The notes beneath the pieces are model-generated. The model ran no database searches and was not told where the DNA came from. It worked only from the letters and a program-made list of their open reading frames with translations. Both the position numbers and the translations under genes were made by a program. From JABDBK01 sp964453575 (GTDB lineage Bacteria > Pseudomonadota > Gammaproteobacteria > DSM-16500), in contig CAYVRW010000079.1 in the NCBI GenBank assembly GCA_964453575.1, positions 1 to 9,761 on the forward strand: DNA of 9,761 nucleotides, given 5' to 3'. Shown one piece after another: positions 1 through 4,997 of the stretch; positions within the stretch are counted from its first letter, which is position 1, and the number at the start of each line of letters is the position of its first letter.

Positions 1-105
1 AAGCCTGTGGTTAGAAATTCTTCATATGGAACATTACAAAAAAGTCTTTTTCAACTTCAACCGGGCGAATGTAATTCTCAATTAGAGGAGTTGCATCAAC
101 CAGAG
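1..105 (+). repeat. Direct repeat, copy 1 (matches 8008-8106)
   Basis: Positions 1-54 are identical to 8008-8061. Positions 61-105 match 8062-8106 with two mismatches, and copy 1 carries a 6-bp insertion (CTTCAA, 55-60). This is the conserved 3' coding part of two paralogous genes about 8 kb apart in the same orientation, so it could support recombination that deletes or amplifies everything between. Confidence 0.93.
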
Positions 106-180
106 AAACTTGCTTCACAGCATTCATCTATTCCTGCTAGTTGCGATGTTAAAGGGGGACAAAATGTTTTGTCCCCTTGA
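1..180 (+). CDS. 3' end of a paralogue of the F-box-like membrane protein (5' end outside window)
   Basis: An open frame runs in from the left edge and stops at TGA 178-180, giving 59 residues. It begins KPVVRNSSYGTLQKSLFQ and is almost the same as the C-terminal tail of the protein encoded at 7216-8196 (residues 265 onward). The DNA of positions 1-54 is identical to 8008-8061. Copy 1 then has six extra bases (CTTCAA, adding Leu-Gln), and similarity continues to position 105 before decaying. The last residues differ: here the tail ends in GGQNVLSP, and those codons form a GC-rich hairpin that looks like a terminator. The tail is hydrophilic and probably lies after membrane segments, as in the full paralogue. 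No function is known; I infer that it belongs to the same candidate effector family. The frame assignment is secure because the similarity is at protein and DNA level. Confidence 0.85.
   Translation, partial: KPVVRNSSYGTLQKSLFQLQPGECNSQLEELHQPEKLASQHSSIPASCDVKGGQNVLSP
154..177. terminator. GC-rich hairpin overlapping the end of the first CDS; likely terminator between convergent genes
   Basis: GGGGACAAAA (155-164) pairs perfectly with TTTTGTCCCC (167-176) across a 2-base turn, so the innermost A-T pairs must open. On the minus strand the stem is followed by CTTTAAC, a short U tract suitable for ending the minus-strand gene that stops at 188. On the plus strand no U tract follows. The stem contains the last codons and abuts the TGA of the partial gene at 1-180. 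Confidence 0.6.
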
Positions 181-187
181 TTAGGGT

Positions 188-1180
188 CTATCGTTTATTT
201 ATTATCTTCGTACGTGTTGCAAAGGGTGCATGACAAGTTGGCGAAGAAGCTGCCTCTGCAGCTGAACTTGCAAGGGTTGCTCCTGAAATGAGTGTTTGAT
301 TAAATAGCAACCCATTCCCATAACCGCTCGCAAAGCCACAGGGAGAACCTGCTAATGCCATTCCTGCTATAGTATCAATACCTGAGCTGTGAGAACTTCC
401 GGTTAATAAACCTAACGTAAATCCAGTGGAAGATGCGCTTGATTTGTGACCTTCTTTTGCCATAGCACATAGTGCAGCTACATAACAACTCCCTATCGCC
501 AGCATAGGGCCTCCGATGAGTGCTACATTCGCCGTTTGTGCGCCGAATCCACTATTAATTACGGGTGGATCTAGTACTTGTTTGGCCAAAGGATACCCAT
601 AAGGATAAGAACGTAATGGATTCATAGAAGCTCTTTTCGAAGTAGTGGTGCTAATAACTTCTACATTCCCATTTAGATCACGAGTATTTTTTGTGTGTAA
701 ACATGCCAATTTATTTAATGAATTCCAAAGACCTCCACCATTCATATTATCCGTAGGGGTAAATGTCATTTTTACTTCAACTGGGACGGTCCCTAAAGAA
801 TCATCACCGCGTACTTTATTGGGTGCTTTTCTCCAACCGATATCAGTAAAAGGAATTTTTATGGGAATATTAAAAAAGGGAATAGGTAATACTTTAAATT
901 GAGGCTTGACACTGACAGTTAAGTTGTTAATGCCAGGAAAATCGTTCTCAAGTACCCCTTTTAAGACAGAAGTATGTAAATCATAATCCGGTTTTATTTC
1001 CGCTTCAAAGGCATATTTTTCAGGTTCTTTTGACTGAAATTGGTAAAGCATTAATTTATCGATGGTAATTTCCCATTGCTCTTCACCAGAAACCATTTTT
1101 TTTCTGAAACCAGCATGTACTACATGAGCATTAGACTCAAATTGACGTAGTTCTTGTTTGGCAAGGTCAAAACTTAGCAT
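188..1180 (-). CDS. Unknown protein with Gly/Ala/Ser-rich hydrophobic C-terminal half
   Basis: This gene encodes 330 residues that I do not recognise. Residues 1-145 look soluble and beta-rich, with a Pro/Ile-rich stretch near 94-116 (several PxP/IPFF-type turns). Residues 145-205 are polar, with a Thr/Ser and basic cluster at 178-184. From about 210 to 315 the sequence becomes a run of small and hydrophobic residues (Gly, Ala, Ser, Leu) with GG and GxxxG-like spacing and scattered Cys at 232, 238, 281 and 316. That part could insert in or oligomerise at a membrane. It ends in a basic tail (RTKIINKR). No signal peptide is visible at the N-terminus. The start at 1180 is supported by AAGGA about 8 bases upstream on the minus strand. 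Upstream lies a terminator-like hairpin and a palindrome, so expression may be controlled in the leader. It converges on the partial gene at 1-180. A secreted or membrane-acting role is inference only. Confidence 0.8.
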   Translation of the reverse strand: MLSFDLAKQELRQFESNAHVVHAGFRKKMVSGEEQWEITIDKLMLYQFQSKEPEKYAFEAEIKPDYDLHTSVLKGVLENDFPGINNLTVSVKPQFKVLPIPFFNIPIKIPFTDIGWRKAPNKVRGDDSLGTVPVEVKMTFTPTDNMNGGGLWNSLNKLACLHTKNTRDLNGNVEVISTTTSKRASMNPLRSYPYGYPLAKQVLDPPVINSGFGAQTANVALIGGPMLAIGSCYVAALCAMAKEGHKSSASSTGFTLGLLTGSSHSSGIDTIAGMALAGSPCGFASGYGNGLLFNQTLISGATLASSAAEAASSPTCHAPFATRTKIINKR

Positions 1181-1229
1181 ATTTCCTATCCTTTCTGGGA
1201 GTACTGATTTATTAATTATTTGACATAAT

Positions 1230-1272
1230 AAAAAACCCGCTCTGGTTCGCGCTCTTAGGAGGCGTAGCGGGT
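1230..1272 (-). terminator. Terminator-like hairpin in the leader of the 188-1180 gene (possible attenuator or end of a small RNA)
   Basis: On the minus strand ACCCGCT (1272-1266) pairs with AGCGGGT (1241-1235) around a 24-base loop and is followed directly by a run of Ts (complement of A1230-1235). It has the form of a rho-independent terminator, yet it points into the 188-1180 gene, 50 bases ahead of its start. No minus-strand gene lies upstream. It is therefore either an attenuator for that gene or the 3' end of a short RNA. Confidence 0.55.
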
Positions 1273-1286
1273 ATTGTTAGAAAGAA

Positions 1287-1301
1287 TATAACACTGTTAT
1301 A
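1287..1301. promoter_or_regulatory. 15-bp perfect palindrome, candidate operator overlapping a minus-strand -10
   Basis: TATAACA-C-TGTTATA is a perfect inverted repeat (7-bp arms, 1-base centre). It overlaps a possible minus-strand promoter: -35 TTTACG (complement of 1309-1314), 18-base spacer, -10 TATATT (complement of 1285-1290). Transcription from there would run straight into the hairpin at 1272-1235. The palindrome is clear; its role is inferred. Confidence 0.4.
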
Positions 1302-1386
1302 AGGATATCGTAAACTTGTTTTGAAAAACTCCCTTTCCCTACGTTCCTCCCGCTTAAAAGCATAGCGAGACAAGTTTTGCTCGCAC

Positions 1387-1414
1387 TTGACTATCTTTGG
1401 AAGTTGGCTACACT
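1387..1414 (+). promoter_or_regulatory. Sigma-70-type promoter of the ankyrin gene, shared with the CaaX gene
   Basis: -35 TTGACT (1387-1392), 16-base spacer, -10 TACACT (1409-1414), followed by ACAAAA. The whole unit recurs at 8257-8284 and in weaker form at 8204-8231, with the same spacer length and an inner CTTTnnAAG palindrome in every copy. Conservation across unrelated genes supports a true promoter. The distance to the ATG of the ankyrin gene is about 84 bases. Confidence 0.65.
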
Positions 1415-1497
1415 ACAAAACACTTTTAGATCATAAGCTTGATAATTGATCATAATTGCAACTATTGAATTTTAATAATTTTATAAAGAGAATAACT

Positions 1498-2712
1498 ATG
1501 TTACGAAATCACGAAACCAAAGAAGAAAGGCAAGCAATATTAAATAAAGATTTTTTATCGGAGGTTCTAATCGACTATGTACCTGATTGGAACCCTGATT
1601 TAGTCGAAATAGATTTTGAAAAATGCGACAAATTACTTGCTGAAGGCGCAAATATTAATGCGAGATTTGGTAAACATGCAATGAATGAGATTGATGCTTG
1701 TTCTTTTTGTGGTCCTAACGATACACCATTAACACATGCAGTAAAAAGAAAGCATGCTAAATTAACGGAATATTTATTGCAACGTGGGGCGGATGCAGAG
1801 CTTCAGAATAAATATAATTCAGCTTTAATGGAAGCTTGTGGCAATTATGATGATGCTCATGGCAGTGAAATAATTCAGTTACTTTTAAAGCATGGTGCGA
1901 ATCCGAATGCAAAAGATTTTAGAAATAACACGGCTATGCATATGATATTTTTTCATCTCAGGGAATGGTTAGTAGACAAACAAAGAAAACCCGCTGCACA
2001 TGCGGCTAAACTATTGCTTGATGCAGGTTTTGTTGGCGATCTTGAAGAAATCACCAAAAGAGTTTGTACAAAAGACGAGGACGAGAAAATTGTCAAAACA
2101 TTTAAACAAATTTGTGACGATGTCAATATGGCTGCAAGACTCGAAACTAATAAGAAAGAATACGATAAATTAAAAATGATGTTGATGAAAACCATTAGCC
2201 AGGGAAAGAATTATCGATTATCCAGCAAAATTAATAATATCTTAAGAGATCAAGAAGATGTCAGAATCTTAGAGCTAAAAAAATCAGGAAAACGAAAAAG
2301 GGAAGAAATAGCTCAGTTAGCAGAAGTTACAAAAAAAATTAAATATATAAATGATATGACGAAAATGGAAGAGCCAATCATTTATGATCCTGCTGTTCCT
2401 TTTCATCAACAAGCGGTCAAACTAAATGTTAGTGGTGGAAACTTTGATTTAGTTGGAATTCCTTACACAAATCAAACCGTTTATTTTAAACCAATCTTGA
2501 TCGATGGTAGTGAATGTTATATCTCTTTGAACACAAAAACTGAGATCGGTGGCGATCATGGTGTATATCTTTATAATAAGTCATCATTTGAAATAATTGA
2601 TGTGGCTACAAAAAAGATGTTTAGCGATATAGACCCAAAAGATATCGATAGCATACTTCACAGTTTACATGATCAATCTAAAGATTTAAAAATTAACATT
2701 AAGCCAATGTAA
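1498..2712 (+). CDS. Ankyrin-repeat protein, candidate secreted effector
   Basis: 404 residues. Ankyrin repeats lie in the N-terminal half: around 39-57 (LLAEGANINAR), 74-105 (TPLTHAV, YLLQRGADAE), 106-141 (ALMEAC, LLLKHGANPNAKD) and a degenerate one at 142-178 (AMHMI, KLLLDAGF). Such repeats bind other proteins. Residues 195-290 are charged and probably helical, with a basic cluster KKSGKRKR at 261-268 that resembles a nuclear localisation signal. Residues 300-404 form a separate domain I do not recognise. There is no signal peptide. The ATG at 1498 is chosen over the in-frame TTG at 1456 because AAAGAG lies just upstream of it and nothing similar precedes the TTG. It has its own promoter at 1387-1414 and a strong terminator at 2722-2755, so it is probably monocistronic. 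In intracellular gammaproteobacteria many ankyrin proteins are type IV secretion effectors; that role is inferred here. Confidence 0.87.
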   Translation: MLRNHETKEERQAILNKDFLSEVLIDYVPDWNPDLVEIDFEKCDKLLAEGANINARFGKHAMNEIDACSFCGPNDTPLTHAVKRKHAKLTEYLLQRGADAELQNKYNSALMEACGNYDDAHGSEIIQLLLKHGANPNAKDFRNNTAMHMIFFHLREWLVDKQRKPAAHAAKLLLDAGFVGDLEEITKRVCTKDEDEKIVKTFKQICDDVNMAARLETNKKEYDKLKMMLMKTISQGKNYRLSSKINNILRDQEDVRILELKKSGKRKREEIAQLAEVTKKIKYINDMTKMEEPIIYDPAVPFHQQAVKLNVSGGNFDLVGIPYTNQTVYFKPILIDGSECYISLNTKTEIGGDHGVYLYNKSSFEIIDVATKKMFSDIDPKDIDSILHSLHDQSKDLKINIKPM

Positions 2713-2721
2713 TGTAAAATT

Positions 2722-2755
2722 AAGCGGGTATTTATAATATGAATACCTGCTTTTT
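2722..2755. terminator. Rho-independent terminator, probably bidirectional
   Basis: AAGCGGGTATT (2722-2732) pairs with AATACCTGCTT (2742-2752), 11 pairs including one G-U, with a 9-base loop and a following T run (five Ts, 2751-2755). It sits 9 bases after the ankyrin stop. Read on the minus strand the stem is followed by AATTTTAC, so it could also end the ATPase transcript that stops at 2786. Confidence 0.9.
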
Positions 2756-2785
2756 ATAATGGAATAAATACACCTGAAAAAACAA

Positions 2786-3955
2786 CTATGAGCATACTTT
2801 TTTTATAATCTCAAGTGAGTTCGTTAAATAGTTTTTTAATCCGCATACACTGATTTTATCAGTTAACATATAATCCACATTTCCCGGATAAATGACATAT
2901 AGATGATCCAAATTTAAATCTTCTAAGCTAACATGCATGGATTTTGTGGTTTTGGGCGCATCAGTATATTTAAATTCAAATCCCACTTTTTTAGTATCAA
3001 TGGATAATAATAAATCTAATTCTGCACCTGAATGCGTTTGCCAAAAATAGCAATCATGAGGTTTTGCATGATGTATTCGAATAATTTCTTCTAAGGCAAA
3101 ACCCTCCCAGGATGCGCCTAGTTTTACATTACGCTGTAATTCATCCCATGTTTTTATGCGCAATAAAGCGTGAAATAAACCACTATCACGAAAATATATT
3201 TTGGGAGATTTCACTTGCCGTTTACTGATATTGACATGCCAGGGTTGTAATTGTCGAATCATAAAGGTACCGGCCAAAACCTCAAGATAACGACGAATAG
3301 TAGTATCTGCACAACCAAATGAACGTCCTAATTCCGATGCATTTAATAGGTTGCCATGATAATGCGCTAGCATTTCCCAAAATCGGCGTAACGATTGCGG
3401 TGCAATTTGTATGCCTAAAGCAGGTAAATCATGTTCTAAATAGGTTGTAATATAAGATTCACGCCATTCATAACTATCTTCGATCGTGGGTGCCAAATAG
3501 GATTTTGGAAATCCGCCGCGTAACCATAGCATTGTTAAATCATGTGTTTCAGCATATGAAAAGGGGGTAAGCTCTAAATAACTTATTCTACCGGCAAGGC
3601 TTTCAGCAGATTGTTTAATTAATTCTCTGGAAGCACTGCCCAAGATAAGATAACGTTGTTCTAAGGGTTTTTTATCCACCAATACGCGAATCAGTTTAAA
3701 TAAATCAGGCGCATATTGGATTTCATCTATAATAATCAAACCTTGTAAGGGTTCGAGTGTAAGCTTAGGATTTTCCAAGCGGGCTAAATCAATAGGGTCT
3801 TCTAAATCAAAGTGATGAACGGGTTCTGAAGGTAGGGTTTCGGCATACATTTTCGCAAGCGTTGTTTTACCGCATTGGCGAGGTCCTAAGATGGCAACAA
3901 CAGGATTAATGCGAAATTTGTTTTCAATTTGATCTAAATAATAAGGGCGTTTCAT
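2786..3955 (-). CDS. AAA+ ATPase with DUF4143 domain (AAA_14 family)
   Basis: 389 residues, a full-length member of the common but poorly understood AAA_14/DUF4143 family. The N-terminal ATPase shows Walker A GPRQCGKTT (24-32), Walker B LIIIDEIQ (73-80), a sensor-1-like LILGSAS (103-109) and the family motif AGRISYLELTPFSYAE (121-136). A winged-helix-like segment lies around 185-235 (LRRFWEML, LNASELGRSFG, TTIRRYLEVL). The C-terminal part has the family's nuclease-like signature, GAELDLLL (310-317) and FEFKY (327-331), matching the D...ExK core of the PD-(D/E)xK fold. The family is known to bind ATP; its cellular role is unsettled and DNA binding is inferred from the domains. The ribosome binding site AAGGA lies 7 bases before the ATG and inside the arm of a palindromic element (3959-4005), which could hide it in an RNA hairpin. 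It is flanked by candidate effectors and seems to be an independent single-gene unit. Confidence 0.93.
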   Translation of the reverse strand: MKRPYYLDQIENKFRINPVVAILGPRQCGKTTLAKMYAETLPSEPVHHFDLEDPIDLARLENPKLTLEPLQGLIIIDEIQYAPDLFKLIRVLVDKKPLEQRYLILGSASRELIKQSAESLAGRISYLELTPFSYAETHDLTMLWLRGGFPKSYLAPTIEDSYEWRESYITTYLEHDLPALGIQIAPQSLRRFWEMLAHYHGNLLNASELGRSFGCADTTIRRYLEVLAGTFMIRQLQPWHVNISKRQVKSPKIYFRDSGLFHALLRIKTWDELQRNVKLGASWEGFALEEIIRIHHAKPHDCYFWQTHSGAELDLLLSIDTKKVGFEFKYTDAPKTTKSMHVSLEDLNLDHLYVIYPGNVDYMLTDKISVCGLKNYLTNSLEIIKKVCS

Positions 3956-3958
3956 AAT

Positions 3959-4005
3959 ATTATCCTTGAAAATTCGGCAGGCATCGCTGATATTTCAATG
4001 ATAAT
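3959..4005. repeat. 47-bp palindromic element, copy A (contains the RBS of the ATPase gene)
   Basis: Terminal arms ATTATCCTTGAAA (3959-3971) and TTTCAATGATAAT (3993-4005) are inverted repeats with one mismatch, around a core containing CGGCAGGCATCGCTGA. It matches copy B (4031-4077) at 45 of 47 positions. The minus-strand reading of the left arm supplies AAGGA, the ATPase ribosome binding site. Confidence 0.93.
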
Positions 4006-4030
4006 AGCCTAAAATGGATATAATTTCAAG

Positions 4031-4077
4031 ATTATCCTTGAAAATTCGGCAGGCATCGCTGATTTTTCAAGGATAAT
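4031..4077. repeat. 47-bp palindromic element, copy B
   Basis: Arms ATTATCCTTGAAA (4031-4043) and TTTCAAGGATAAT (4065-4077) are perfect 13-bp inverted repeats. It lies in the same orientation as copy A, 72 bp away start to start. Its right end is followed within 10 bp by a promoter-leader remnant (4088-4135). Confidence 0.93.
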
Positions 4078-4087
4078 GGGTACACAT

Positions 4088-4135
4088 TACACTGCAAACA
4101 CTTTTAAGTTATAAATTAAATAATTGATCAAATAA
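4088..4135 (+). repeat. Remnant copy of the ankyrin gene's promoter/leader, without a gene
   Basis: From TACACT (4088-4093) through AAACACTTTTAA and TAATTGATCA the sequence aligns with 1409-1452, the -10 and 5' leader of the ankyrin gene, with a 1-base gap. There is no matching -35: the place where it should be is occupied by the end of palindromic element B. No plus-strand gene follows; the next coding sequence is the end of a minus-strand gene. It looks like debris of a rearranged effector-gene upstream region. Confidence 0.65.
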
Positions 4136-4142
4136 TGGATCG

Positions 4143-4814
4143 TCAACTTATTTTGCAGGCTCCTACTTGAATTTTTTGTTGCAGCTGTTCATCAATGACT
4201 AACCTAAGGTCATCTTCCATGACTTGCATGAGGTGTTCATTGAATATATTTTTGGTAAAATCATTTAATAGTTTATTTTTTTCGTTAATGGGTAATGCAG
4301 AAAAATCTGTAAACCCGCTGCTAGATACGAAGCCAGTTACCTGAGCGTCAATATGCGCTATCATATCTTTAGCTATCACATATTTACTATTTGTATGATG
4401 TATGTCCTGGGGTTTTGTTAATTTGTCGAACGTCATTTCAAGATGATCCTGAATACTTTGTTTAATTTCATCATAGCATTTATTTAAGGCATCAAGTCGT
4501 TGGGTAAAGTGAGCTTGTTTAATCATTGCCTTATACGCATCATTTGTTTTTTTGACGACTTCGTCAATCTTATCATCGATTATTTGTTCTCTATTGACAA
4601 CATTTGAATCCATGGTTTCCGTGATTAATTTATTATATATTTCACTATATATTCTATGAATCAACATCTGATTGGCTAGTGTATCTTTAGTTTCTGGACA
4701 GAATTCCACTTTTTTTTGAGGGAAATGATGAGTGTGATTTGACGAATTTTTCTCATATTTTAGCATAGGATTCGGTGCGCTATTAGCTATTTTAAATAGT
4801 GTTGCGACTGACAT
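4143..4814 (-). CDS. Short paralogue of the 4998-6737 protein with a large in-frame internal deletion
   Basis: 223 residues. The first 12 (MSVATLFKIANS) match the start of the long neighbour (MPVATIFKIANS). From residue 14 on it aligns all along the long protein's C-terminal domain (long residues about 370-579), with shared blocks such as NHTHHFPQK, EFCPE.KDTLANQMLIH, QIIDDK.DEVVKKTNDAY, SSSGFTDFSALP and RLVIDEQLQ. About 356 residues, including the HIT/DcpS-like part, are absent. The domain is predominantly helical and acidic near its C-terminus (MEDDLRLVIDEQ), which resembles the acidic stretch in some Dot/Icm substrates. The start has an excellent Shine-Dalgarno, AGGAGG, 5 bases before ATG. 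The reading frame is intact and the divergence from the long copy is spread evenly over the domain, so it is probably still expressed rather than a pseudogene. I do not know its function; it may act as a decoy, regulator or partner of the long form. Confidence 0.87.
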   Translation of the reverse strand: MSVATLFKIANSAPNPMLKYEKNSSNHTHHFPQKKVEFCPETKDTLANQMLIHRIYSEIYNKLITETMDSNVVNREQIIDDKIDEVVKKTNDAYKAMIKQAHFTQRLDALNKCYDEIKQSIQDHLEMTFDKLTKPQDIHHTNSKYVIAKDMIAHIDAQVTGFVSSSGFTDFSALPINEKNKLLNDFTKNIFNEHLMQVMEDDLRLVIDEQLQQKIQVGACKIS

Positions 4815-4943
4815 ATATACCTCCTTCTAATTTTGATATGGTGGCATTAAATCTTTACCATACAAAAACAATATTTGAAAGCATTATTAGGATCTAATCG
4901 TCAATTAGTCAGCGATTGTTCAATAGTAAATCAGCAGAATTTA

Positions 4944-4978
4944 CGTCCATGCAAAGTTGGGAATTTTTTGCATGGACG
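4944..4978. repeat. Perfect 12-bp inverted repeat downstream of the long minus-strand gene
   Basis: CGTCCATGCAAA (4944-4955) pairs with TTTGCATGGACG (4967-4978) around an 11-base loop, 19 bases past the stop of the 4998-6737 gene. There is no U run on either strand, so it is not a classical terminator; it could stabilise the transcript 3' end or act as a protein site. The rest of the 183-base gap (4815-4997) shows nothing else beyond the short gene's RBS. Confidence 0.7.
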
Positions 4979-4997
4979 CGAACCATATAGGCTTATT

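Larger units (their letters stand above)
1181..1497. other. 317-bp divergent intergenic region between the 188-1180 gene and the ankyrin gene
   Basis: No coding frame is convincing here. The region holds, left to right: the minus-strand ribosome binding site, a minus-strand terminator-like hairpin (1235-1272), a 15-bp palindrome (1287-1301), a long inverted repeat AAACTTGT (1312-1319) / ACAAGTTT (1370-1377) enclosing a small hairpin GCTT-aa-AAGC (1352-1361), and the plus-strand promoter of the ankyrin gene (1387-1414). The density of inverted repeats suggests a structured leader or small RNA on the minus strand. Confidence 0.6.

Noticed and set aside
645..902. Plus-strand open frame of 85 codons
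   Set aside because: Lies entirely opposite the 188-1180 gene, without ribosome binding site or protein-like composition.
1456..1497. TTG start giving a 14-residue longer ankyrin protein
   Set aside because: No ribosome binding site before the TTG; ATG at 1498 has AAAGAG at a suitable distance.
1953..2195. Minus-strand open frame inside the ankyrin gene
   Set aside because: Antisense shadow of a clear ankyrin coding frame; Leu/Ser-rich, as expected from the reverse of AT-rich coding DNA.
3959..4077. CRISPR array from two similar repeats
   Set aside because: Only two units, each a self-complementary 47-bp palindrome, with a 25-bp gap and no cas genes.
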